Assembly (NCBI RefSeq): GCF_020410765.1
Contig: NZ_CP084541.1
Coordinates: 5,289,001 to 5,353,000, forward strand
From: Streptomyces marincola
GTDB lineage: Bacteria > Actinomycetota > Actinomycetes > Streptomycetales > Streptomycetaceae
DNA length: 64,000 nt
Reading direction: 5' to 3'
Made by a program: the position numbers and the translations under genes. Every line of letters begins with the position of its first letter. Position 1 is the first letter of the stretch. Below are positions 43,445 through 52,230 of this stretch, one piece after another. The notes under the pieces were generated by a model. The model had not been told where the DNA came from and ran no database searches. It saw only the letters and a program-made list of their open reading frames with translations.

Positions 43445-45040
43445 ATGACCGATCACGCTCTGACGGATTCACCCGAGACGGCCGCCGCCACCGACACCCG
43501 CGGCCGTGTCGCCGAGTTGCGTGCGATTCGTGAGGAGGCGTGGGCGGGCCCGTCGGAGCGGGCGACGGCCGCGCAGCACGAGAAGGGCAAGCTGACGGCG
43601 CGCGAGCGCATCGCGCTGCTGCTCGACGAGGACTCCTTCCAGGAAGTGGGGGCGCTGCGGCGGCACCGCGCGACCGGCTTCGGTCTTGAGGCGAAGCGGC
43701 CTTACACCGACGGGGTGGTGACGGGCTGGGGGACGGTGCACGGGCGGACCGTGTTCGTCTACGCGCACGACTTCCGCATCTTCGGCGGCGCGCTGGGCGA
43801 GGCCCACGCCGCGAAGATCCACAAGATCATGGACATGGCGCTGGCCGCGGGCGCGCCGCTGGTCTCGCTGAACGACGGCGCCGGCGCGCGCATCCAGGAG
43901 GGCGTCTCCGCGCTCGCCGGGTACGGCGGCATCTTCCAGCGCAACACCCGGGCCTCCGGGGTCATTCCGCAGATCTCCGTCATGCTCGGCCCGTGCGCGG
44001 GCGGCGCGGCCTACTCGCCGGCGCTCACCGATTTCGTGTTCATGGTGCGGGACACGGCCCAGATGTTCATCACCGGCCCCGATGTCGTGCAGGCGGTCAC
44101 CGGCGAGCAGGTCACGCAGAACGGCCTGGGCGGCGCCGAGGTGCACGCCGGGACCTCGGGCGTGGCGCACTTCGCGTACGACGACGAGGAGACCTGCCTT
44201 GAGGAGGTCCGCTACCTGCTGACCCTGCTGCCCTCGAACAACCGGGAGAACCCGCCCTCGGTGCCCGCCAAGGACCCGGCGGACCGGCGGTGCGACGCGC
44301 TGGTCGACCTCGTGCCCGTCGACGGCAACCGGCCCTACGACATGCGTGCCGTGATCGAGGAGCTGGTGGACGACGGGGAGTACCTGGAGGTCCACGAGCG
44401 CTGGGCGGGGAACATCATCTGCGCGCTGGCGCGGCTGGACGGGCAGGTGGTGGGCGTGGTGGCCAACCAGCCCCAGTCCCTCGCCGGAGTGCTCGACATC
44501 TCCGCCTCGGAGAAGGCGGCGCGGTTCGTCCAGATGTGCGACGCGTTCAACATCCCGATCGTGACCCTGCTCGACGTGCCGGGCTTCCTGCCGGGCGTCG
44601 ACCAGGAGCACGGCGGGATCATCAGGCACGGGGCCAAGCTGCTGTACGCCTACTGCAACGCGACCGTGCCGCGGATCTCGCTGGTGCTGCGCAAGGCGTA
44701 CGGCGGGGCGTACATCGTGATGGACTCCCAGTCGATCGGCGCGGACGTCACCCTGGCCTGGCCGACGAACGAGATCGCGGTGATGGGCGCCGAGGGCGCG
44801 GCGAACGTGATCTTCCGCCGGCAGATCGCGGCGGCGGAGGACCCCGACGCGATGCGGGCGCGCATGGTCAAGGAGTACAAGACCGAGCTGATGCACCCGT
44901 ACTACGCGGCCGAGCGCGGGCTGGTCGACGACGTGATCGACCCGGCGGAGACCCGCGAGGTCCTCATCGGCGCCCTGGCGATGCTGCGGACCAAGCACGC
45001 CGACCTGCCGGCCCGCAAGCACGGCAACCCGCCGCAGTGA
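43445..45040 (+). CDS. accB: Acyl-CoA carboxylase beta (carboxyltransferase) subunit
   Basis: A 531-aa carboxyltransferase subunit of acetyl/propionyl-CoA carboxylase, producing malonyl- or methylmalonyl-CoA for fatty acids and polyketides. It has two crotonase-fold halves: KLTARERIALLLDEDSFQE, LNDGAGARIQEGVSALAGYGGIF with the oxyanion glycines, LGPCAGGAAYSPALTDF, and in the second half DVPGFLPGVDQEHGGIIRHGAKLLYAY. The nearby epsilon-subunit gene fits the Streptomyces accB-accE pair. The biotin-carrying alpha subunit is encoded elsewhere. Substrate preference depends on a few active-site residues and is not assigned here. Confidence 0.93.
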   Translation: MTDHALTDSPETAAATDTRGRVAELRAIREEAWAGPSERATAAQHEKGKLTARERIALLLDEDSFQEVGALRRHRATGFGLEAKRPYTDGVVTGWGTVHGRTVFVYAHDFRIFGGALGEAHAAKIHKIMDMALAAGAPLVSLNDGAGARIQEGVSALAGYGGIFQRNTRASGVIPQISVMLGPCAGGAAYSPALTDFVFMVRDTAQMFITGPDVVQAVTGEQVTQNGLGGAEVHAGTSGVAHFAYDDEETCLEEVRYLLTLLPSNNRENPPSVPAKDPADRRCDALVDLVPVDGNRPYDMRAVIEELVDDGEYLEVHERWAGNIICALARLDGQVVGVVANQPQSLAGVLDISASEKAARFVQMCDAFNIPIVTLLDVPGFLPGVDQEHGGIIRHGAKLLYAYCNATVPRISLVLRKAYGGAYIVMDSQSIGADVTLAWPTNEIAVMGAEGAANVIFRRQIAAAEDPDAMRARMVKEYKTELMHPYYAAERGLVDDVIDPAETREVLIGALAMLRTKHADLPARKHGNPPQ

Positions 45041-45104
45041 CCGCGGCCTTCCCGACGACCGAACGCGACCCGCGGGCGCGCGCCCGCGTGAAGGAGATGC
45101 CCCG

Positions 45105-45314
45105 ATGAGCCCCGAGACGATCACCGGCCCGCACCTGGTCCGGGTGGAGAAGGGCCGGGCCAGCGACGAGGAACTGGCCGCGGTGACCGCCCTGCTGATG
45201 GCCCGTGCCGCGCGCCGCCCGGAGCAGGACGCCGCCCCGGGGCGCAGCTCGGCGCCGTGGCGCCGGTTCGAGCGCGCCCGCGCCTACCGGGCGCCGCACA
45301 GCTGGCAGGGCTGA
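45105..45314 (+). CDS. accE: Acyl-CoA carboxylase epsilon subunit
   Basis: A 69-aa small subunit that binds the beta subunit and increases activity of the actinobacterial carboxylase. It begins with LVRVEKGRASDEELAAVTALLMARAA, the family core, and ends in AYRAPHSWQG with the conserved aromatic region. AAGGAG lies upstream of the ATG and the gene starts 64 bp after accB. A hairpin follows. Confidence 0.9.
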   Translation: MSPETITGPHLVRVEKGRASDEELAAVTALLMARAARRPEQDAAPGRSSAPWRRFERARAYRAPHSWQG

Positions 45315-45322
45315 CCGGCCCG

Positions 45323-45348
45323 CCCGGCGCCGCGCCCGCGGCGCCGGG
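45323..45348 (+). terminator. Terminator after accE
   Basis: An 11-bp perfect GC stem (45323-45333 with 45338-45348) lies 9 bp after the stop codon. Confidence 0.65.
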
Positions 45349-45413
45349 ACCTCCGCGCGGTCGTCCCGCGGCCGGTGGCGGCACCCGGCACCCGGCTCGC
45401 TGGGACAACACAG

Positions 45414-46398
45414 CTAGGGCGACGTCTCCGTGGACGCGGCGGCGGACGGGGCCGCCGGGCCGTGCCAGTGCCGCAGCGCTTGGCGGAGCCCGTCGAGGTG
45501 GTCGTCATCGGTGGTGCGCAGCCAGGCGGTGTGCCCGTCAGGCCGCATGAGGACGGCCCGGATGCCGGGGTGGTCGGGGCATGTCGCGGTGACTGGGTGT
45601 GCGCGGCGTCCCCGGCCAGGACGACCCTGCCGCGGACGTACTCGGACGCCTGCCGGGCGGCGTTGCCGAACCGGGTCAGCCAGCGTGCGGCGCGCAGCTC
45701 GACGTGGCGGCCGAGCGCGTCGTCCACCGCGGCCCCGGAGCTGGTCCAGGGCGACCGGGGCGTCCTTGTCCGCCGGGGGTGCCGGTCGGAGGCGATGATC
45801 CTGACGTAGCCGGGGCGGGGTATGAACGGCAGCGCCTCGGGGTCGGCGAGCTCGACGTCGCCGAGCGAGGAGTACCGGGTCGCCTCGGTACCGGGGAAGC
45901 CGATGCCGGCCTGTTTGCGGACGGTGCTTCGGCCTCCGTCACAACCGACCAGGTACGCGGCCCTGACGCGGTACTCCTCGTCGCCGGTGGAGACGGTGGC
46001 GGTGACGGACTCGTCGTCCTGTTCCACGGCGAGCAGTTCGTGTCCGCGCCGGATGTCGGCCCCCCGGGCGAGAGCGTGCTCTTCGAGGATCTGCTCGACC
46101 CTGGTCTGCGGGATGCCCGGCGAGTACGGGGGGTCGGTGCGCGTGCCCGCGAGTGAGAGCGTCACCGGCAGGCCGGAGAACGCGGCGTGGGGCGCCTGCC
46201 AGCCCTCGCCGACAAGCCTCTCGGCGAGCCCGCGCCGGGCCAGCAGGTCCAGGGCGCGGGCGTTGAAGTGGAAGCCCGGCAGAAGTCCGGCCGCCGGGGA
46301 TGGCGTTCGACGAGGACGGTGTCGACGCCGGCGAGCCGGAGCTCGCCGGCGGGCAGCAGCCCGGCCGGACCGGCTCCCACGATCAGCACGTCGGTCAT
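45414..46398 (-). pseudogene. FAD-dependent aromatic-ring monooxygenase, multiply frameshifted and deleted
   Basis: This is the remnant of a flavoprotein hydroxylase of the pentachlorophenol/tetracycline-monooxygenase type. It starts with MTDVLIVGAGPAGLLPAGELR (FAD motif, ATG 46398) and shifts frame near 46290. The next frame carries ARALDLLARRG, GIPQTRVEQILEEHA and VGCDGGRSTVRKQAGIGFPG. Another disturbance lies near 45780 (after RIIASD). VVLAGDAAHTQSP then jumps straight to the normal C-terminus (HPGIRAVLMRPDGHTAWLRTTDDDL) in a different frame, ending at TAG 45414-45416. About 500 bp is missing from the C-terminal half. Its ATG overlaps the PadR stop (ATGA), so it was once co-translated. Confidence 0.88.
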
Positions 46399-47030
46399 CG
46401 GGTGCTTCCCTTCCGGTCCGAGGGGGCGGACCAGGTCCAGCCCTGTTCGGTTCGCTCGGCCTCGGGCCAGAGCAGGCTGCCGTCGCGGATCTCGTCGATG
46501 GTCCGCCGGGTCCAGGCCAGTTCGGCCTCCCAGGCGTGCAGCGCGCACTCGACCTCGATCATGAACAGCCGGGGGACCGCGCCGGAGCCGACCGTGTCGG
46601 CCGGCACCGCGCTCGTCTCCTCGATCCGCCGGGCCAGACGCCCGGCCCGTTCCGCCAGTGCCTCCGCCGCCAGGTCAGGGCCGAGCGCGCCGAGGTAGGA
46701 CACCGCGGCCATGAATCTCGGGTACTCCGCGACGGGCGTGCGGAGGAGCTCGTCGACCCAGCGGACGAACTCGCTCTGGCCCAGCTCGGTCGTCGCGTAC
46801 ACGGTGCGCTCGGGCTGCCTGCTGTCGGGCACCGTCTCCACCGGCTCGATCCAGCCGTGCCGGACCAGTGCCTCGACCGTGTCGTACAGCGACCCGGAGT
46901 CGACCTTGAAGCTGCTGTCCTTGTGCCGTTCCCGCAGGGTGGCGGCCATCTCATACGGGTGCATCGGCTGTGCTTGCAGCAGACCGAGCACGGCCAGCGC
47001 CAGTGTGTTGGAGATCTTTCGCTTCGCCAT
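46395..47030 (-). CDS. PadR-family transcriptional regulator
   Basis: A 211-aa PadR repressor. The N-terminal winged helix is clear (LALAVLGLLQAQPMHPYEMA, then SGSLYDTVEALVRHGWIEPVE), followed by a C-terminal dimerisation helix domain. Such regulators typically control an adjacent detoxification gene in response to an aromatic or antibiotic ligand. Here the downstream target, the overlapping monooxygenase, is a pseudogene, so the regulator may be an orphan on the way to decay or may have other targets. The reading frame itself is intact. Confidence 0.9.
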   Translation of the reverse strand: MAKRKISNTLALAVLGLLQAQPMHPYEMAATLRERHKDSSFKVDSGSLYDTVEALVRHGWIEPVETVPDSRQPERTVYATTELGQSEFVRWVDELLRTPVAEYPRFMAAVSYLGALGPDLAAEALAERAGRLARRIEETSAVPADTVGSGAVPRLFMIEVECALHAWEAELAWTRRTIDEIRDGSLLWPEAERTEQGWTWSAPSDRKGSTR

Positions 47031-47656
47031 CTATCTCACCGACCTCTACTAGTCGGAACCGACTACGTCGGCTGACGGAGGCGCGTCACATCCGCGTCAG
47101 GCGCTCGACTCTCCTCCGGCCGCGAGTCGCGGCGCGCGTTCGAACCGGACGGCTCGTCGGCGCGCCGCCGGGCGCCGCCTCTACCCGCACGAGGCCGGTG
47201 ATCAGCCAAATGGTGTGTGTGAGTTTCCTCACGAAGACCCCAACAAAGCGGGCATTCTGGGTGAGTTCGTTTTTCCGGCTAAGCCCCCACGGGCGACAAA
47301 ACCGGATATAACTCCGGCGATTTTCCGTGATGAGTGTGCCGATTCGATGGTGGTCGTGCGGGCAAAGGTCCGATTTCTCCGCACCTGACACGCACCGCTC
47401 GTGATCATGTGTCTGCGCAGCGTCATACATGTCACGGGTCCATTCCGGGCCCTTGTTGGAGTACCGCCACTGTGCTGGAATCTCACGGACCGACGCGGGT
47501 CGGCATCCCGGTGGAGGGCGCACACCAGCGTCACACACGGGTTGATCACATCGCGCCGGTTGTCCGAACGACCGAAACGGGGCCCACGTGCCCCCGCTCG
47601 ACACCGCCGCGCCGCGACAGACGGCGCGGCGCTGAGGTCCAGAGGTTGCGACGCTA
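47031..47656. other. 626-bp intergenic region upstream of the first conservon
   Basis: There is no convincing gene. The base composition is visibly less GC-rich than the surroundings from about 47200 to 47480. It must contain the padR promoter and the cvnA promoter. TTGTTG (47453-47458), 17 bp, TGGAAT (47476-47481) is a possible promoter reading toward cvnA. An imperfect dyad lies at 47400-47436. Confidence 0.6.
47400..47436. promoter_or_regulatory. Imperfect inverted repeat upstream of cvnA
   Basis: CGTGATCATGT (47400-47410) and ACATGTCACG (47427-47436) are complementary with one bulged T, separated by 16 nt. It lies just before the possible cvnA promoter and may be an operator. Confidence 0.35.
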
Positions 47657-50600
47657 GTGCAGGGACGTTTCAAGAGGGAAGGCAGCGCTGCGGGGGATGC
47701 GGAGCTGAGCGGCAGAAACGACCGCAGCTCCTCCGCGGGGCCTGCCCTGGGCGGCGACCCGGCGCGCAAGGCGGCGGGTGGTGATCAGCCGACCCAGGAG
47801 CACGCGGGCGAGGACGCCGCGGACTCCCCGGCTCCATCACCGGCACCCGCCCGCCCGAGCCAGGCGGGCTCAAGGCTCGCGCTGCGCAACTGGCGGATCA
47901 GCACCAGACTGGTCTCCCTGATCGCGCTCCCCGTGGTGGCCGCGACCATCCTCGGCGGGCTGCGCATCCAGAGTTCGCTCGACGACATCGAGCAGCTGGA
48001 CAACATGCAGCTGCTCACCGAGCTGACCCGGCAGACCACGCTGCTCGCCGCCGCGCTCCAGGAGGAGCGCGACCGTTCCGCAGGCCCGATGGTCAGCGCG
48101 GGGAACGAGACCGGCGAGAAGAGCGACGAGGTCGCGGGCGCGCGGGAGCGCACCGACGACGCGATCCGCGCGTTCAGCGACGCGCGGCTCCAGATCGACG
48201 CCAGCGACGAGGCCATGCGCAGCGTCGAGGCCACGGTCGTCGACATCGGCAGCCGGCTGAACGAGATCAGCCAGATCCGCAACGGCGCCTACGAGGACGC
48301 GGACTACGTCGCCCAGACCATCAGCCGCTACAACGAGCTGATCGAGGCGCTGCACGGCCTGTCGCAGGACATGGCGCAGGCCACGAGCAACACCGAGATG
48401 ATCCAGAGCACGCGCGCCCTGGCCACGTTCTCCGCGGCCAAGGAGCACGCCTCCATCCAGCGCGCCGTGATCACCGCGGGTCTGGCCAGGGACGAGAGGA
48501 GCGGCCAGTCCGCCGGGCTGTCCGAGAGCGACTGGCGCTACGGCCGCACCCACCAGCAGGGTGAGGACGCCGCCCTCGACAGCTTCGCCCTCATCTACGG
48601 CGAGGACCGGGCCGACGAGATGCTCAACCCGCTCGACGGCGGCATCGCCAACGTCGTCGAGGCCGACCAGTACGCCCGCCAGGTCTTCGCCTCCCTTGAG
48701 GGCATCCGCGTCGAGCCCCGCTCCTACCGCGACTGGTACGACCAGGACCGGGCCAAGATCGACGCGATGGCCGCCATCGAGCGCACCCTGCTCGACGAGA
48801 TGGCGGCGCAGGCCAGTGCCCTGCGCGACGACGCCCAGCGCGACTCGTTCATCAACGGCGCGATCGTCCTCCTCGTGCTCGGCATCTCGCTGGTCGGCGC
48901 GTTCGTCGTGGCCCGCTCCATGGTCCGCTCGCTGCGCAGGCTCCAGGACACCGCCCAGGAAGTGGCCCGCACGCGGCTGCCCGAGGTCGTCCGGCGCATG
49001 TCCGAGGCGGAGCCCGAGGCGGTCGACACCTCGGTCGAGTCCGTCGGTGTCCACAGCCGCGACGAGATCGGCAAGGTGGCGCAGGCGTTCGACGACGTCC
49101 ACCGCGAGGCCGTCCGCCTCGCCGGTGAGCAGGCGCTGCTGCGGGGCAACGTCAACGCGATGTTCACCAACCTCTCGCGCCGCAGCCAGGGCCTCATCCA
49201 GCGCCAGCTGTCCCTCATCTCCGAGCTCGAATCCCGCGAGGCGGACCCCGACCAGCTCTCCTCGCTGTTCAAGCTCGACCACCTCGCGACCCGCATGCGC
49301 CGCAACGGCGAGAACCTGCTGGTGCTCGCGGGCGAGGAGCCGGGCCGCCGGTGGACGCGGCCGGTCCCGCTCGTCGACGTCCTGCGCGCCGCCGCCTCCG
49401 AGGTGGAGCAGTACGAACGCATCGAGCTGAGCGCCGTGCCCAAGTCGGAGGTCGCGGGGCGGGTCGTCAACGACCTCGTGCACCTCCTGGCCGAGCTGCT
49501 GGAGAACGCGACCTCGTTCTCCTCCCCCCAGACGAAGGTGAAGGTCACCGGTCACGCCCTGCCCGACGGGCGGGTGCTGGTCGAGATCCACGACACCGGC
49601 ATCGGCCTGTCGCCCGAGGACCTCGCGGAGATCAACGACCGCCTCGCCAACCCGCCGACGGTCGACGTGTCCGTCTCCCGGCGCATGGGCCTGTTCGTGG
49701 TCGGCCGCCTCTCCCTCCGGCACAACATCAGGATCCAGCTGCGCCCCTCGGACTCCGGCGGCACGACCGCGCTGGTCATGCTGCCCGCCGACGTCGCGAA
49801 CGGCGCCGGCAGGCCGAGGCCGGGCGCGAGCGCGCCGGGCGGGCCGCAGGCCGCGACCGCGCAGCGCGGCCCGGCCACCGCGCAGGGCGGCGGCCCCGGC
49901 CCCGACACGGCGGAACTGCCGGGCTGGAACCGCAGCCTGGAGCGCACCGCGGAACAGCAGTCCCGCGGCCAGGTCGGCGGCGGACAGCGGCGCCCGGCGC
50001 TGCCCTCCCGGCCCGTCGGAAGCGCGGGCCCGGGCGCCGACTCCGGCGCGCAACCCGGCGCCGAGCAGCCCGCCGGCGCTCCGCAGCAGCCCCTCGCGCC
50101 CCAGGCGGGCGCGCCCGCGCCCCCGCAACCGGCACGGGAGCGCCCGGCCGAGCAGGGGCGGCGGCACGAGGCCGGCGAGCCCCAGCCGCCCCGCGTTCCC
50201 CAGCAGCCGCAGAGTCCCGCGCAGCCGCAGCAGCCCCTGCCCGGCGGGCCGCAGGGCGGTCGGCCGAGCTGGGCCGCGGGACCCGAGGACAGCGGGCGAA
50301 TACCCGCACTCGGAGACCCCGCGGACGAGTTCCGCGGCCACGACGAGTCCGAGTCCACCGGCGAGCGCGCCAGGCCCGGCTACCTGGGCGCCGAAGGGCC
50401 GGGCCACACCCCGGCGCCCTCGGGCCCCTCCGGCGCCCCGGCCGCTTCCTCCTCCGCCGCGTCCTCCGCCGCCTCCATGTCCTCGGCCTTCGGGCACCGC
50501 AGGTCAAGGCAGCGGCAGCAGCCGCCCGAGGAGACCTCGGAGTTCGCGTTCCCCGGGCAGGACGGGCACGAGTCCGCGCACCGGCCGCCCTACGCGCAGA

Positions 50601-51313
50601 CGCACCATGACACCGGCGAGTACCCCCAGTACCAGCAGGCGCCCGACCGGCACCCGCAGGAGCCGGCGGCGTCCGACGCGTACGGGGAGCCGCCCGCGGA
50701 GCACCTGGGCTACCAGGGGCAGGCCCCGCAGGCCCCGCCGCCCCACCGGCCCGACGAACTGCGGGACCCGCTGCCCGCGGCCCTGCCGGAACGCGGTTCG
50801 GAACGCACTCCGATCTTCGAGGAGATGGAGTCGACGTGGTTCGGGCTGCGCCGTGCACCCGTGCCGCCGCCCGCGCCCGCGCAGGAACAGGCCGCCCCGC
50901 CGCAGCCCGCGGCGGCACCCGCCCCGCTCCCCGTCCGGGAGCCGGAGCCCGTGCCGCAGGCCGGCGCGTCCTACGCGCAGCCGGGCCACGACCCCGAGGC
51001 CCAGGGCGACCCCGGCGCGCCGTGGCGCCCGTCGCCCAACGACGAACGCTGGCGCCGGGCCGAGCAGCTCCGCCAGCCGAGCGCCGGCGGCGTCACGACC
51101 TCCGGCCTGCCGCGACGCGTGCCGCGCGCCAACCTGATGGCGGGCGCGGCCCAGTCGCAGGCGCAGGCCGCGCCCGCGGGGCCGCAGGTCTCCCGGCGGC
51201 CCGACGACGTGCGCGGCCGCCTGACCAACCTCCGCCGGGGTATTCAGCAGGGACGCCAGGCCGGTTCCGCGGCCGGCCGTACGGACCAGGGCTACGGCCC
51301 CACTTACCAGTAG
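47657..51313 (+). CDS. cvnA: Conservon sensor kinase-like protein CvnA (first copy)
   Basis: A 1218-aa membrane protein. TM1 lies near residues 88-107 (LVSLIALPVVAATILGGLRI), then an extracytoplasmic nitrate/nitrite-sensor-like domain, TM2 near 395-420, HAMP, and a histidine-kinase-type ATPase with N-box HLLAELLENATSFSS (about 608) and IHDTGIGLSPEDLAEIN. A Pro/Gln/Gly-rich disordered tail of about 490 residues follows, ending in TSGLPRRVPRANL, a CvnA hallmark. In known conservons the four products form a membrane-associated complex resembling eukaryotic GPCR-type signalling. The GTG start is at 47657. The stop is 13 bp before cvnB. Confidence 0.92.
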   Translation: MQGRFKREGSAAGDAELSGRNDRSSSAGPALGGDPARKAAGGDQPTQEHAGEDAADSPAPSPAPARPSQAGSRLALRNWRISTRLVSLIALPVVAATILGGLRIQSSLDDIEQLDNMQLLTELTRQTTLLAAALQEERDRSAGPMVSAGNETGEKSDEVAGARERTDDAIRAFSDARLQIDASDEAMRSVEATVVDIGSRLNEISQIRNGAYEDADYVAQTISRYNELIEALHGLSQDMAQATSNTEMIQSTRALATFSAAKEHASIQRAVITAGLARDERSGQSAGLSESDWRYGRTHQQGEDAALDSFALIYGEDRADEMLNPLDGGIANVVEADQYARQVFASLEGIRVEPRSYRDWYDQDRAKIDAMAAIERTLLDEMAAQASALRDDAQRDSFINGAIVLLVLGISLVGAFVVARSMVRSLRRLQDTAQEVARTRLPEVVRRMSEAEPEAVDTSVESVGVHSRDEIGKVAQAFDDVHREAVRLAGEQALLRGNVNAMFTNLSRRSQGLIQRQLSLISELESREADPDQLSSLFKLDHLATRMRRNGENLLVLAGEEPGRRWTRPVPLVDVLRAAASEVEQYERIELSAVPKSEVAGRVVNDLVHLLAELLENATSFSSPQTKVKVTGHALPDGRVLVEIHDTGIGLSPEDLAEINDRLANPPTVDVSVSRRMGLFVVGRLSLRHNIRIQLRPSDSGGTTALVMLPADVANGAGRPRPGASAPGGPQAATAQRGPATAQGGGPGPDTAELPGWNRSLERTAEQQSRGQVGGGQRRPALPSRPVGSAGPGADSGAQPGAEQPAGAPQQPLAPQAGAPAPPQPARERPAEQGRRHEAGEPQPPRVPQQPQSPAQPQQPLPGGPQGGRPSWAAGPEDSGRIPALGDPADEFRGHDESESTGERARPGYLGAEGPGHTPAPSGPSGAPAASSSAASSAASMSSAFGHRRSRQRQQPPEETSEFAFPGQDGHESAHRPPYAQTHHDTGEYPQYQQAPDRHPQEPAASDAYGEPPAEHLGYQGQAPQAPPPHRPDELRDPLPAALPERGSERTPIFEEMESTWFGLRRAPVPPPAPAQEQAAPPQPAAAPAPLPVREPEPVPQAGASYAQPGHDPEAQGDPGAPWRPSPNDERWRRAEQLRQPSAGGVTTSGLPRRVPRANLMAGAAQSQAQAAPAGPQVSRRPDDVRGRLTNLRRGIQQGRQAGSAAGRTDQGYGPTYQ

Positions 51314-51314
51314 T

Positions 51315-51715
51315 AGGAGCGTTAGTGTGAGCCCGATGAGCCAGGCGGCGCAGAACCTGAACTGGTTGATCACCAGTTTTGTGGAGAACACTCCGGGGGT
51401 GTCGCACACGGTGGTGGTGTCCGCCGATGGTCTTCTTCTGGCGTTGTCCGAGGGGTTTCCGCGGGATCGTGCCGATCAGTTGGCGGCGGTGGCTTCGGGG
51501 CTGACGTCGTTGACGGCTGGTGCGTCGCGGATTTTCGAGGGTGGTGCGGTGAATCAGACGGTGGTGGAGATGGAGCGTGGGTTCCTCTTCATCATGTCGA
51601 TCTCGGATGGTTCGTCGTTGGCGGTGCTTGCGCATCCGGAGGCCGATATCGGTCTGGTCGGTTACGAGATGGCGCTGCTTGTCGACCGGGCCGGCACGGT
51701 CCTGACCCCCGACCT
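51315..51715 (+). repeat. Near-identical cvnB tract, copy 1 (partner 55906-56306)
   Basis: 401 bp with one mismatch (51578 T against 56169 C). It starts at the shared ribosome site and stops abruptly 34 bp before the cvnB stop. Confidence 0.95.
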
Positions 51716-51749
51716 CCGGGCCGAACTCCAGGGAAGTCTGCTTAACTGA
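51327..51749 (+). CDS. cvnB: Conservon roadblock/LC7 protein CvnB (first copy)
   Basis: A 140-aa roadblock/LC7-domain protein (SQAAQNLNWLITSFVENTPG ... MSISDGSSLAVLAHPEADIG), related to MglB and expected to act on or with the small GTPase CvnD. GTG 51327 or ATG 51336 follows TAGGAGCGTTA. Codon use is unlike the neighbours: many T-ending codons (GAT, GGT, CTT, TTT), while cvnA is almost entirely G/C-ending. The encoded protein is identical to the second copy at 55918. Confidence 0.93.
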   Translation: MSPMSQAAQNLNWLITSFVENTPGVSHTVVVSADGLLLALSEGFPRDRADQLAAVASGLTSLTAGASRIFEGGAVNQTVVEMERGFLFIMSISDGSSLAVLAHPEADIGLVGYEMALLVDRAGTVLTPDLRAELQGSLLN

Positions 51750-51816
51750 CCCTCAGCTCCCCCCACATGAGCACCACCTTCCGCCTCGCCGACCTCATGT
51801 AACGCTCGGAGGAGCT

Positions 51817-52230
51817 ATGATCACCCCGCCACCCTCGCAGGGCTCGTACGGTGCGCAACACCATTACGGCTCCTACGACGACGACGGCGACCAGCCGCTG
51901 GTGCGTCCGTACGCGATGACCGGTGGCCGGACCAGGCCGCGGTACCAGTTGGCGATCGAGGCGCTGGTGAGCACGACGGCGGAGCCGGTGCAGCTCCAGG
52001 GGCTCCTGCCGGAGCACCAGCGGATCTGCCAGCTGTGCCTTGAGGTCAAGTCGGTGGCGGAAGTCTCCGCGCTGCTCGCGATGCCCCTCGGGGTGGCGCG
52101 GATTCTGGTGGCCGATCTCGCCGAGGCCGGGCTCGTCGCCATCCATCAGCCGGGCAATGACGCGGAGCCCGGCGGCCAGCCAGATGTGACGTTGCTCGAA
52201 AGGGTGCTCAGTGGACTTCGCAAGCTCTAG
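51817..52230 (+). CDS. cvnC: Conservon DUF742 protein CvnC (first copy)
   Basis: A 137-aa DUF742 protein. A short Tyr/Gly/Asp-rich N-terminus precedes the domain core RPYAMTGGRTRPRYQLAIEALVSTT, EHQRICQLCLEVKSVAEVSALL and PLGVARILVADLAEAGLVAIHQP, a winged-helix-like arrangement. GGAGGAG precedes the ATG. Its end overlaps the start of cvnD by 20 bp, as usual in conservons. The biochemical role is undefined. Confidence 0.92.
   Translation: MITPPPSQGSYGAQHHYGSYDDDGDQPLVRPYAMTGGRTRPRYQLAIEALVSTTAEPVQLQGLLPEHQRICQLCLEVKSVAEVSALLAMPLGVARILVADLAEAGLVAIHQPGNDAEPGGQPDVTLLERVLSGLRKL
51892..51980 (+). repeat. Identical cvnC block, copy 1 (partner 56734-56822)
   Basis: 89 bp with no mismatch, covering the start of the DUF742 core. 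Sequence on both sides diverges. Confidence 0.9.
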
